A DNA stretch of 24,258 nt from an uncultured Lachnospiraceae bacterium. Its GTDB lineage: Bacteria > Bacillota > Clostridia > Lachnospirales > Lachnospiraceae. Made by a program: the position numbers and the translations under genes. Numbering within the stretch: position 1 is the stretch's first letter; each line of letters starts with the position of its first letter. The notes below the pieces were generated by a model that did not search any database, was not told the origin of the DNA, and saw only the letters and a list, made by a program, of their open reading frames with translations. Below, one piece after another: positions 1 through 7,182 of this stretch. The stretch is from positions 1-24,258 of the forward strand of contig CAJUHG010000043.1 in NCBI GenBank assembly GCA_910586005.1. Direction: 5' to 3'.

Positions 1-78
1 ACAGATTCTCTTTGAATCTTTCAAGGTTATTCCACTGTTCAGTTATCAAGGTTGTTTGTTGTTAGCGTTTGCAACAGC
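1..78 (-). other. Probable rRNA operon leader, cut by the window edge
   Basis: This stretch is transcribed leftward from the promoter at 85-113. Read on the minus strand it contains CTTGATAACTGAACAGTG followed by a second CCTTGAAAG-type segment, which resembles the antitermination-like leader found before 16S rRNA genes in Clostridia. No rRNA sequence is inside the window, so the rRNA assignment is an inference from the promoter strength, the leader motifs and the neighbouring tRNA genes. A tRNA cluster or another highly expressed operon is the alternative. Confidence 0.5.
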
Positions 79-84
79 TTTTGT

Positions 85-113
85 ATTTTATCACAATCGA
101 TTGCATCTGTCAA
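85..113 (-). promoter_or_regulatory. Near-consensus promoter P2 of the leftward operon
   Basis: On the minus strand TTGACA (113-108) and TAAAAT (90-85) are separated by exactly 17 bases. An A/T-rich stretch lies just upstream of the -35 box, as in UP elements. It is the second of two tandem promoters with the same upstream context (AAAAAAGTTNTTGACAGAT). The predicted start is near position 78, with the first bases of the presumed rRNA leader. Confidence 0.85.
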
Positions 114-177
114 CAACTTTTTTAAATTATTTTTTGTCGCTTTAAGTCATTTTTTATCTTTTTGCGACTGCTTGAAT

Positions 178-206
178 ATCTTACCATGTTTTCTTTTATC
201 TGTCAA
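178..206 (-). promoter_or_regulatory. Near-consensus promoter P1 of the leftward operon
   Basis: On the minus strand TTGACA (206-201) and TAAGAT (183-178) are separated by 17 bases. It lies 93 bases upstream of the second promoter and shares its -35 context. Tandem near-consensus promoters of this kind are characteristic of rRNA operons in Firmicutes. Confidence 0.8.
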
Positions 207-261
207 TAACTTTTTTCATTTTTATTTTAAAAAAATTACTAGATTGGTAAACTTTCAAGAG

Positions 262-351
262 CGGAGAAGGAGGGATTTGAACCCTCGCGCCGCTATTAAC
301 GACCTGCACCCTTTCCAGGGGTGTCCCTTCGGCCAGCTTGGGTACTTCTCC
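262..351 (-). tRNA. tRNA-Ser (anticodon GGA)
   Basis: The minus strand folds as a class II tRNA. The acceptor stem GGAGAAG (351-345) pairs with CTTCTCC (269-263), with discriminator G at 262. The anticodon loop CTGGAAA carries GGA, there is a long variable arm, and the T arm has GGTTCAAATCC. The length of 90 nt fits tRNA-Ser. The 3' CCA is not encoded. It lies 59 bases downstream of the second tRNA-Ser and is probably co-transcribed with it. Confidence 0.95.
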
Positions 352-360
352 ATGTGGCAG

Positions 361-377
361 AATAGTGAATCACTATT
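361..377 (-). repeat. Short perfect hairpin between the two tRNA-Ser genes
   Basis: AATAGTG and CACTATT form a perfect 7-bp inverted repeat with a 3-base loop in the 59-base spacer between the tRNAs. There is no U-tract after it, so it is more likely a processing or spacer hairpin than a terminator. Confidence 0.45.
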
Positions 378-410
378 AAGCTTATTGCTGTTATATGACT
401 TCAGATAAAA

Positions 411-496
411 CGGAGAAGGTGGGATTCGAACCCACGGTCCCTTTCGGAATCACTGGTTTTCAAGACCAGCTCCTTAAACCACTCGGACACCTCTCC
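411..496 (-). tRNA. tRNA-Ser (anticodon UGA)
   Basis: The minus strand gives a class II tRNA of 86 nt. The acceptor stem GGAGAGG (496-490) pairs with CTTCTCC (418-412) including one G-U, with discriminator G at 411. The anticodon loop CTTGAAA carries UGA. The long variable arm and T arm (GGTTCGAATCC) are complete. CCA is not encoded. It is the first gene after the promoter at 528-555. Confidence 0.96.
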
Positions 497-527
497 AAAT
501 TATTCTGCACTCAACAGCGCATATTTA

Positions 528-555
528 ATTTTACCAAAAATTTTTCAAATGTCAA
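528..555 (-). promoter_or_regulatory. Promoter of the tRNA-Ser pair
   Basis: On the minus strand TTGACA (555-550) and TAAAAT (533-528) are separated by 16 bases. The predicted start is about 25 bases before the first tRNA base. No gene lies between. Confidence 0.75.
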
Positions 556-635
556 GAGTTTTTTTCAATTTTACTTAATTATTTACATATAATTATAATT
601 TAAAGACATTTCTCTTTAAAAAGCACATTTATAGC

Positions 636-1352
636 TCAACAAAATACTTGTGCCATCTCTAAATCTTCTGGTGTAGTAATTTTAATGTTTTTATAAGACC
701 CTTCCACTAATTTAACTTTTTTATTAAAGATAGTTTCTAATACCATTGCATCATCTGTTACTTGAATTACATTTCCTTTTCTTTCTCCAGTTATCAATTC
801 TTCATATGCCTTATAAATTAATGAAAATTCAAAGGTCTGTGGTGTTTGTATTTGCCATGTATATTTACGCTCTAAAGTTTCTTTTACAAAAAGTTCTTTA
901 TCTACAATCTTTATAGTATCTTTTACTGGCATCCCAACTACACAAGCTTGATATTTTTCAACTTCTTTTGCACATCGATAAATTAAATTTTCATCAATAA
1001 AAGGACGCGCCCCATCATGTATCATTACATAATCAGGAACATACTCTTTCTGATGTTTATTTAGTTCCATAAGTCCACAATATACAGAATGATAGCGTTC
1101 CTTTCCTCCACTAATTACTGATTTTACTTTTTTAAAGCCATATCTTTCTACAATTTCTTTTTGACAATAATCTACATCTTCTTTTCCTGTCACTAAAATA
1201 ATTTCATCTATCATACTTTGTTCAAAAGCAAACAATGAATAATAGATAATTGGTTTTCCTTTCAGTAGAAGATATTGCTTAGGTATGGTATGATTCATAC
1301 GTGTTCCTCTTCCTGCTGAAAGTATAATTGCTGCATATGTTTTCTTGGACAT
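636..1352 (-). CDS. ispD: 2-C-methyl-D-erythritol 4-phosphate cytidylyltransferase
   Basis: This is the third enzyme of the MEP (non-mevalonate) isoprenoid pathway. It joins CTP and MEP to give CDP-methylerythritol in the cytosol. The 238-residue length is normal for the family. Visible motifs are the N-terminal nucleotide-binding signature LSAGRGTRM followed by PKQ (residues 11-26), HDGARPF (112-118), the central PVKDTIK segment, TPQTF, and the C-terminal YKNIKITTPEDLEMA. The start is preceded by AAAGGA about 11 bases upstream. It is the last gene of the leftward tsa/rnz cluster, 120 bases after tsaD. No convincing promoter was found in that gap, so it may be read through from tsaD. An 8-bp hairpin (599-620) follows the stop but lacks a good U-tract. 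Confidence 0.95.
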   Translation of the reverse strand: MSKKTYAAIILSAGRGTRMNHTIPKQYLLLKGKPIIYYSLFAFEQSMIDEIILVTGKEDVDYCQKEIVERYGFKKVKSVISGGKERYHSVYCGLMELNKHQKEYVPDYVMIHDGARPFIDENLIYRCAKEVEKYQACVVGMPVKDTIKIVDKELFVKETLERKYTWQIQTPQTFEFSLIYKAYEELITGERKGNVIQVTDDAMVLETIFNKKVKLVEGSYKNIKITTPEDLEMAQVFC

Positions 1353-1472
1353 TCTTATTTTATATCCTTTCTATCATAAGCGTATTTGATTAGCAATTAT
1401 AAAATCTATTGAAATCTAATTCACTTACTTATTTTTTAAATATCTATCCTTTAGACAACACAATTCCATAAA

Positions 1473-2504
1473 TTATCGTTCTCCAAGTTTTAAATTTGGT
1501 ACTGCATTCAAATCCCATCCATCTATCCTTCCAGAAAGATATTCATAATAAGCTGCTGCACCTATCATTGCTGCATTATCTGTACAAAATATAGGAGATG
1601 GATAGAAAAATTTCACTCCCTTACTTTCACAAGCAGTCTTCATTCCATTTCGCAGTACACTATTAGAAGCTACGCCACCTGCAATAGCAAATTTATTAAT
1701 CTGAAATTCATCAATTGCTCTTATAGCATGTTCAATCAATACATCGGTCACCGCTTTTTGAAAAGATGCAGCAATATCCTCTTTCACAATTGCAATATCC
1801 TTCATGTGACATCCATTGATATAATTTAATACCGCTGATTTCACACCACTAAAACTAAAATCATAAGGATTCTCTGCCACTTTTGCTCTTGGAAATACAA
1901 TAGCATTTGCATTTCCTTCTTTTGCTGCTTTCTCTATTTTGGGCCCTCCTGGATATCCTAATCCAATCGCACGTGCAACTTTATCAAAAGCTTCTCCTGC
2001 TGCATCATCTCTGGTTCGACCTAAAATTTCATACATTCCATAATCTATTACTTTCACTAAATGTGTATGTCCACCTGAAACTACCAAACATAAAAAAGGA
2101 GGCTCTAACTCTCTATTTTCTATATAATTAGCACAAATATGTCCTTCTATATGATGTACACCAATCAAAGGTTTCCTTGCTCCATATGCAATTGCTTTTG
2201 CCTCTGCTACTCCTACTAACAATGCTCCCACAAGTCCTGGTCCATAGGTTACTGCTATAGCATCCATATCTTCTAATGTCATACCTGAATCTGACAAAGC
2301 ACTTTCAATTACTTGATTTATTTTCTCAATATGTTTTCTAGATGCAATTTCAGGTACTACTCCACCATACAAAGTATGTAGGGCAATTTGAGAAGAAATT
2401 ACATTAGATAAGATTTCTCTTCCATTCTTTACTACTGCTGCTGCAGTTTCATCACAGGAACTTTCAATTGCTAATATGATTGCACCTTTCTGCTTGTCCG
2501 CCAT
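1473..2504 (-). CDS. tsaD: tRNA N6-adenosine threonylcarbamoyltransferase
   Basis: TsaD transfers the threonylcarbamoyl group from threonylcarbamoyl-AMP to A37 of ANN-decoding tRNAs, giving t6A, together with TsaB and TsaE. The 343-residue ASKHA-fold protein begins with LAIESSCDETAAAVV. It carries the metal-binding HHIEGH motif (H118 and H122), SGGHTH (143-148), a phosphate-binding GYPGGP loop, and a late TDNAAM segment supplying the third metal ligand. A good SD (GGAAGGAAG) precedes the ATG. The gene sits downstream of rnz and the DUF6715-like gene (41 bases from the latter), in the same orientation as tsaE and tsaB, so three of the four t6A genes are in one cluster. The threonylcarbamoyl-AMP synthase gene (tsaC) is not in the window. 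Confidence 0.97.
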   Translation of the reverse strand: MADKQKGAIILAIESSCDETAAAVVKNGREILSNVISSQIALHTLYGGVVPEIASRKHIEKINQVIESALSDSGMTLEDMDAIAVTYGPGLVGALLVGVAEAKAIAYGARKPLIGVHHIEGHICANYIENRELEPPFLCLVVSGGHTHLVKVIDYGMYEILGRTRDDAAGEAFDKVARAIGLGYPGGPKIEKAAKEGNANAIVFPRAKVAENPYDFSFSGVKSAVLNYINGCHMKDIAIVKEDIAASFQKAVTDVLIEHAIRAIDEFQINKFAIAGGVASNSVLRNGMKTACESKGVKFFYPSPIFCTDNAAMIGAAAYYEYLSGRIDGWDLNAVPNLKLGER

Positions 2505-2545
2505 TATTTTCTTCCTTCCATATCTATCATATAAACAATCCTAAA

Positions 2546-3091
2546 TTACTGATAAAATCCCAATATTTTCCACCGACTATTTTCATCTTTTCGCAAAATA
2601 TAAGTCTGATTCACACGTTTGGAATCTTTCTTCCCTTTCATAAAATATGATGAATCTACATAAGCATAATCTTTTCCCTTCTTGGTATCATATTCTACTT
2701 CATTGGTTCTATCAACACTCATATTAGCAATCTTTTTTCCCTCTTTCTTATAAGCAGAAATATCCATTTTTACTGCTTCAAGATAAACATCTTGCGGATT
2801 ATTCTCTCTTAATTCCTCATCCATCAATAATCTAGCTTGCTGTGCTATTTGTACTAATTGTTCTTGTGTATATTCTTGACTATAGTAACACTTTAATATT
2901 CGGTTGTAAAACTTTACTACCTCCCTAGCTGTTTTGGGATAAGATTTTTCCAAATCCTTAGAGATTATCATTTCTACTTCTGTCATCTCTCCTTCTTTTC
3001 CTACGTTACGTTGTGTTAAGTAATAATAATATCCCAAACACAAAGAAACACAAATAACAACAATAGCAACTGTTTTCAGACTATTTTTCAT
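2546..3091 (-). CDS. Membrane-anchored protein of unknown function, DUF6715-like
   Basis: This 181-residue protein has one N-terminal hydrophobic segment (about residues 5-22, rich in V/I/L and ending in a Tyr run), then a soluble, charged domain predicted to lie outside the membrane. The domain contains TAREVVKFYNRILKCYY and ends in YILRKDENSRWKILGFY, a tail resembling the lipoprotein-like small domains that Lachnospiraceae carry as DUF6715. I chose the ATG at 3091 because AGGAGG lies 9 bases upstream; the reading frame extends 13 codons further without a ribosome site. It lies between rnz and tsaD. Its function is unknown, and the position in a tRNA-maturation cluster does not by itself indicate a role there. 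Confidence 0.8.
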   Translation of the reverse strand: MKNSLKTVAIVVICVSLCLGYYYYLTQRNVGKEGEMTEVEMIISKDLEKSYPKTAREVVKFYNRILKCYYSQEYTQEQLVQIAQQARLLMDEELRENNPQDVYLEAVKMDISAYKKEGKKIANMSVDRTNEVEYDTKKGKDYAYVDSSYFMKGKKDSKRVNQTYILRKDENSRWKILGFYQ

Positions 3092-3178
3092 AGAAATCCC
3101 TCCTTTTTTCCTATTTCTTCTTATTATCAAATGCTGATATAAACTTGATATTTAGTGTTAAAAAAATAAGGGCATTTT

Positions 3179-4084
3179 TTATTTAAAATCCAATTCTATT
3201 GATTTCCCATCTTTTCCTAATTTTGCATATGGATAAATCCTTCGAACTTCTTCCATATAATCCTCTGCTCGCACTAAAGATGGACTAAAATGTGTCAACC
3301 ACATATCAGCAACCTTTGCAGATTTTGCAATTTCTGCTGCTTCATAAAATGTCATATGCTTATACTGTCTTGCTTTTTCCGCTTTCTCTTTTTCTGCATA
3401 CATTCCTTCTATAATTAATAAATCGGCATTTTGGGCATTTTCCCTAATAGCAGAGACTGGTCTTGTATCTGTACAATAAGTTAATTTAATTCCTTTTCTA
3501 GGTGCTCCTAATACCATATCTGGAGTATAAGTTCTTCCATCTACTTCAAGAATTTCTCCTTTTTGTAATCTACTCCAGCAATTAATAGGAATTCCAAGCT
3601 TTTTTGCATTTTCCACTTGAAATTCTCCTGCCCTAGGTATCTCAATAGTATACCCATAACAAGTAATGTTATGGGTCACTTTAAACGCTGTAATATGATA
3701 TCCATGTTGTTCTAAATGTTCAATTGGTTGTGTCAGCCCAATATATTTTATTTCAAAAGGAAGTTCTGGGGCAATCACGCGCAAGGCACTCACAACTCTT
3801 TCTAATCCTTTTGGTCCAATCATTGTTAATGGCTCTGTTCTTTCCGCATTCCCCATAGTAAGCAGCAATCCAGGAAGCCCACTGATATGATCTGCATGAT
3901 AATGTGTAAAGCATATAATATCAATGGGCTTTGCGCTCCATCCCTTTTCCCTAATGGCTATCTGTGTACCTTCCCCACAATCTACCAAAAGGCTGCTTCC
4001 ATTGTATCTTGTCATCAATGCAGTAAGCCAACGATTTGGCAAAGGCATCATCCCTGCAGTTCCTAATAAACATACATCTAACAT
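3179..4084 (-). CDS. rnz: Ribonuclease Z (tRNA 3'-processing metallo-beta-lactamase-fold nuclease)
   Basis: RNase Z cuts tRNA precursors after the discriminator base, a step needed when CCA is not encoded, as for both tRNA-Ser genes in this window. The 301-residue protein has the HYHADH zinc motif (H61, H63, D65, H66), a further His in KVTHNI (around 138), CTDTRP supplying the bridging Asp, and LTHFSPS near the C terminus. The N-terminal LLGTAGMMPLPNR matches the RNase Z start. The SD AAAGGA overlaps the stop of the preceding small zinc-ribbon gene, with 11 bases between the two genes, which suggests translational coupling. Confidence 0.92.
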   Translation of the reverse strand: MLDVCLLGTAGMMPLPNRWLTALMTRYNGSSLLVDCGEGTQIAIREKGWSAKPIDIICFTHYHADHISGLPGLLLTMGNAERTEPLTMIGPKGLERVVSALRVIAPELPFEIKYIGLTQPIEHLEQHGYHITAFKVTHNITCYGYTIEIPRAGEFQVENAKKLGIPINCWSRLQKGEILEVDGRTYTPDMVLGAPRKGIKLTYCTDTRPVSAIRENAQNADLLIIEGMYAEKEKAEKARQYKHMTFYEAAEIAKSAKVADMWLTHFSPSLVRAEDYMEEVRRIYPYAKLGKDGKSIELDFK

Positions 4085-4095
4085 AATATTTCCTT

Positions 4096-4323
4096 TCAGA
4101 CAAATTCTGTTACTTCTTTAATCTCTACTGGAATTTGAAAACTTTTAATCCATTTGTCATAACATTCTTCACAAATATCAAATTCTTGTTTTTCTCCATC
4201 TTTGTCAGAAAAATATCCCCATTCCTTTTCTATATGGAGAAATTCCATTTGAGGAATCCTATTCTTTTCCTGTACGATTCTTTTACAACAATTACATATA
4301 ATTTCTTGATTTATTGTTTTCAT
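4096..4323 (-). CDS. Small zinc-ribbon protein of unknown function
   Basis: A 75-residue protein with two CxxC pairs (C10/C13 and C51/C54) about 40 residues apart, a layout expected of a single zinc ribbon. Between them is a charged stretch with WGYFSDKDGEK. I chose the ATG at 4323 because GGGAGGA lies 7 bases upstream; an in-frame ATG 8 codons earlier has no ribosome site. It is directly upstream of rnz and probably coupled to it. I do not recognise a named family. It could bind RNA or be a small partner protein, but nothing in the sequence decides this. Confidence 0.8.
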   Translation of the reverse strand: MKTINQEIICNCCKRIVQEKNRIPQMEFLHIEKEWGYFSDKDGEKQEFDICEECYDKWIKSFQIPVEIKEVTEFV

Positions 4324-4374
4324 CTGGTGTCCTCCCTTATCTTTCAAAAGCCTACTACTATTTAGGATAATTTT

Positions 4375-4403
4375 ATTATAACGAATAAACTTCTTTTATT
4401 GAA
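4375..4403 (-). promoter_or_regulatory. Candidate internal promoter before the zinc-ribbon/rnz genes
   Basis: A perfect TATAAT (4380-4375 on the minus strand) lies 17 bases from TTCAAT (4403-4398), in the 112-base gap between rimI and the small zinc-ribbon gene. The -35 match is poor, so this may be a secondary promoter within a longer operon. Confidence 0.45.
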
Positions 4404-4435
4404 AGAGGGAATCCTATCCAATTCAAAAAGGAGTA

Positions 4436-4882
4436 TCAACTTTCTAATACCATAATCATACCATCTTCTTTGGGCATTTCATAAAAATTCTTTCTAATTC
4501 CACGATTTTGAAATCCCATACTTTCATATAAATGAATCGCATTTATATTAGAAATACGCACCTCCAAAACAATATAACTTATTCCTTTTTGATAAGCTTG
4601 TTCTAGTAAATATTCCAACATTTTGTGTCCAATTCCTTGATTCTGCCGTTCTGGTGCTATTGCAACATTTGTAATCTCTCCTTCTTCAAAAGAACAATAC
4701 ATTCCACAATATCCCACCACAACATCTCTTTCAAGTACTACCACATATAAAGTATCTTGCTCTAAGGCTTGCAAAAAAGCCTGTTTTGACCAAGGTCTCG
4801 CAAAAAGTTGTTTTTCAATCTCTACAACAGCAGGTATATCCTGCTCTTCCATTTTACGACAATGAAATTGATATTCTGCCAT
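4436..4882 (-). CDS. rimI: Ribosomal protein S18 alanine N-acetyltransferase
   Basis: A GNAT-fold acetyltransferase of 148 residues, normal for RimI, which acetylates the N terminus of ribosomal protein S18 using acetyl-CoA. The visible features are the N-terminal EIEKQLFARPWSKQAF segment, the strand-4 region EITNVAIAPE, the acetyl-CoA pyrophosphate loop RQNQGIG, and the end LEVRISNINAIHLYESMGF with a catalytic-type Tyr. AGGAG precedes the ATG, and the gene starts 16 bases after tsaB. The tsaE-tsaB-rimI order is a standard arrangement in Firmicutes and supports the name over a general GNAT call. Confidence 0.92.
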   Translation of the reverse strand: MAEYQFHCRKMEEQDIPAVVEIEKQLFARPWSKQAFLQALEQDTLYVVVLERDVVVGYCGMYCSFEEGEITNVAIAPERQNQGIGHKMLEYLLEQAYQKGISYIVLEVRISNINAIHLYESMGFQNRGIRKNFYEMPKEDGMIMVLES

Positions 4883-4898
4883 ATATTACTCCTGTGTT

Positions 4899-5645
4899 CT
4901 ACAGATGTTTCGATTCAGAGGTTTCTTTCTTACTATTATTTCCAGATTTTTCTTGTTCTAATCGTTCTCGTTCTGCTTGAGATAAACGCAAATAATCAGG
5001 TTTATGTTCTTCTGCTGTTTCTATTTTTCCTTCCCTATAATAAATAAAAGCCAATGCTGCGATAGATGATGCTCGTTGTTTATTCATATGGGCTGGCGCA
5101 AAAGAAAATGGTACCTGACAATACTCTTGAAGATAAGAGCGAAAAACAGGAACACCATCTCCTAAGAATATAACTGTACGATTCTTTTCATTTATTTTTT
5201 TTACTATTGCACTAATTTCCACAGCACATTGTGGTTCTAGAATTTTCATTTCATTGGCTACAAATTCATATAATCCTGTATAAGTTTGATTCCTTCTAGC
5301 ATCCATTAAAGGACAAACCAAAGCTTGACTCCCACATAGATTATAAGCAAGACCATCTACGGTTGGTATATGTATCAATGGTTTTTTCAAGGAAAGTCCT
5401 AGTCCCTTTGCTGTTGCAGATCCAATACGTAATCCAGTAAAAGACCCAGGTCCACCTGCAATTGCAATCGCATCCAAAGTATTCAGGTCTAAATCAAGCA
5501 TATCTACAATCGCATCCAGCATTGGGAGTAAGGTTTGTGAATGAGTTTTTTTATAATTTATAGTATATTCTGCTAATAGATTGTCATCCTCCACAATAGC
5601 TACACTAGCCACCAATCCAGAACTATCCAATCCTAATATTCTCAT
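4899..5645 (-). CDS. tsaB: t6A biosynthesis protein TsaB
   Basis: TsaB is the ASKHA-fold partner that dimerises with TsaD in the t6A-forming complex. The 248-residue protein has the family start MRILGLDSSG, the HSQTLLPMLD segment, and the highly conserved AIAGGPGSFTGLRIG. The C-terminal tail is charged and low in complexity (RERLEQEKSGNNSKK), probably disordered. The ribosome site GAGGTGGG belongs to a 34-base segment repeated at the end of tsaE (see 5644-5743). It is followed at 16 bases by rimI. Confidence 0.95.
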   Translation of the reverse strand: MRILGLDSSGLVASVAIVEDDNLLAEYTINYKKTHSQTLLPMLDAIVDMLDLDLNTLDAIAIAGGPGSFTGLRIGSATAKGLGLSLKKPLIHIPTVDGLAYNLCGSQALVCPLMDARRNQTYTGLYEFVANEMKILEPQCAVEISAIVKKINEKNRTVIFLGDGVPVFRSYLQEYCQVPFSFAPAHMNKQRASSIAALAFIYYREGKIETAEEHKPDYLRLSQAERERLEQEKSGNNSKKETSESKHL

Positions 5646-5743
5646 ATTCCCACCTCATTTATTATAATTCTATGATACAAAAACATGGAACAAGTGTATA
5701 ATTATACTGATATTCCCACCTCATTTATTATAATTCTACGATA
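5644..5743 (-). repeat. Direct repeat at the tsaE-tsaB junction
   Basis: Positions 5644-5677 and 5710-5743 are the same 34 bases with a single difference (33/34), offset by 66 bases. The copy at 5710-5743 codes for the last residues of TsaE. The copy at 5644-5677 carries the ribosome site and ATG of tsaB. The 32 bases between copies are not repeated. This looks like a duplication of an ancestral tsaE/tsaB junction. Confidence 0.9.
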
Positions 5744-6160
5744 GTCAAATCCCTTTTCTAGATTTTTTTCTATTCTAATTTCTTTATAATGCTTGGGAAG
5801 AATTTCTTTTATTAAATTGGCCCATTCTATCATAACAAGCCCTTGTCCATAAAAATAATCCTCATATCCTATCTCTTCCATTTCTTCTATATCACCAATC
5901 CGATATACATCAAAATGATAGAAAGGAATTCTACCTTGCTCATATATTTGTACAATAGTAAAAGTAGGACTGCTGATTGGCTCTTCAATCCCTAACCCTT
6001 TTGCTATTCCTTGTGTTAATACAGTTTTTCCTGTGCCTAAATCTCCAATCAATGTATAAATTTCACCTGATTGTGCTTGTTTTCCTAATAATTCCCCTAG
6101 TTGAAAAGTTTCCTTGGAAGAAAAAGTTTCTTTTACTTGCATATCATTCTCAACACTCAT
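5702..6160 (-). CDS. tsaE: t6A biosynthesis ATPase TsaE
   Basis: TsaE is the small P-loop ATPase that resets the TsaB-TsaD complex during t6A synthesis. The 152-residue protein has the Walker A loop GDLGTGKT (residues 39-46), the SPTFTIV segment, the HFDVYRI motif and a late VMIEWANLI. Its last residues are encoded by one copy of a 34-base direct repeat, and the stop now lies 56 bases before tsaB instead of overlapping it. The ribosome site before the chosen ATG is weak (AGAAAG, very close), so the true start could be the ATG six codons in. It is the first gene of the tsaE-tsaB-rimI group, about 100 bases after the macrodomain gene. Confidence 0.93.
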   Translation of the reverse strand: MSVENDMQVKETFSSKETFQLGELLGKQAQSGEIYTLIGDLGTGKTVLTQGIAKGLGIEEPISSPTFTIVQIYEQGRIPFYHFDVYRIGDIEEMEEIGYEDYFYGQGLVMIEWANLIKEILPKHYKEIRIEKNLEKGFDYRRIIINEVGISV

Positions 6161-6263
6161 TTCTTTCTATTTTTAGAGCAATTTTCCTAGTACTTATTAC
6201 TCATTTTTTAATTTATATTTTTTTAATTCTTCTAAATCTTGTTTTCTCTATAAGATATGTTAA

Positions 6264-7103
6264 TTACTCCTGAAATGCCTTTATACAACATTCCTCTTTA
6301 GAATGATCTAAAACAGCATAGAACACAGAATCAAAATATTGGCCCATTCCTTCTTCCATAAGCTCTCTCCACCAAATTGCTACATCCTTGGGGTCATTTC
6401 GGAATACACCACATCCATAAGCCCCAAGCACCAGATGCTTGGCCTTCTGTTCTGCAAAAATCCCCAAAGCCAACTTCATTCTTCGGCGCATCATTCTTTT
6501 GGCTTCTAGTACGTTTTCCCCCTTCAAAAGCACTTGACCCATATTGACTGCTGGCAAAGTCAGCACAGAAGCTTTTACGGGTGTTTCCGCTAATCGAAAT
6601 CTCTCATCACGGAAAAAAACTACTTCTGGAGAATAAATTGCATAGTCCAAATACATCATTGATTTATGAGCCCGATTTTCTCTGTAATACTCTTCGTGGG
6701 CTGTCAATGTAGGATAGAGGGTGCTGGATACTGTTAGGCTCTCCTCCTGGGCTTTGGCCCCATTTAAGAAACCACCTCCTGGATTCTTTGCGCTTGCAAA
6801 GTTTAAAACACCAATATCTGTTTTTCCTTCCTCCATTAACATACGGATAGCCTTTACAGTAGAAATATTTTCAACTCTTGTTTCTGGTTTACTGCAACTT
6901 GTGTATATATGATATTTTTCAAGAATTTTCTCTCCTTCTTCAGGGGTAATCAATACACTTCGTTCCACGGACTGTTCCATAGCATCTTTTATTATCATCT
7001 GCTTTTTCTCTAGTTTTTGTCCGACCTTATTTTTGATTGCTGGCTCATAGTATCCTTGTTTCATAATGTTTAATGTTTCCTTTGCCATTGCTTTTCTATC
7101 CAT
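6264..7103 (-). CDS. TIGR02452-family macrodomain protein, bacterial PARG type
   Basis: A 279-residue protein with the poly(ADP-ribose) glycohydrolase signature GGG(X)7QEE at residues 109-121, in the context NPGGGFLNGAKAQEESL. Further on come YSPEVVFFRD and LGAYGCGVFRNDP, both typical of the TIGR02452 macrodomain family. The N-terminal third is helical and charged, as in that family. Members hydrolyse ADP-ribose linkages, so a role in reversing ADP-ribosylation or clearing ADP-ribose is likely, but the substrate is unknown. The ATG has a strong SD (CAGGAGGAAAAGT). It lies between the YcxB-like gene and tsaE; no ADP-ribosyltransferase is visible nearby. Confident of the family, not of the target. 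Confidence 0.88.
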   Translation of the reverse strand: MDRKAMAKETLNIMKQGYYEPAIKNKVGQKLEKKQMIIKDAMEQSVERSVLITPEEGEKILEKYHIYTSCSKPETRVENISTVKAIRMLMEEGKTDIGVLNFASAKNPGGGFLNGAKAQEESLTVSSTLYPTLTAHEEYYRENRAHKSMMYLDYAIYSPEVVFFRDERFRLAETPVKASVLTLPAVNMGQVLLKGENVLEAKRMMRRRMKLALGIFAEQKAKHLVLGAYGCGVFRNDPKDVAIWWRELMEEGMGQYFDSVFYAVLDHSKEECCIKAFQE

Positions 7104-7152
7104 ACTTTTCCTCCTGTTACCTTGCAGAAATGTATTGTTATCCTATATACAT

Positions 7153-7182
7153 ATTTTATTTTTGAATCTCTTTTCTAGGCAA
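7153..7182 (-). promoter_or_regulatory. Candidate promoter of the PARG-type gene
   Basis: On the minus strand TTGCCT (7182-7177) and TAAAAT (7158-7153) are 18 bases apart, directly after the YcxB-like stop codon. Placement is good, and the boxes are only moderate. Confidence 0.4.

Noticed and set aside
229..252. Possible terminator between tRNA-Ser (GGA) and the tandem promoters
   Set aside because: A T-run is present but the stem is only about 4 bp (TTAC/GTAA), too weak to call.
52..592. Plus-strand frames at the left edge
   Set aside because: They cover rRNA-type promoters and the antisense strand of two tRNA genes.
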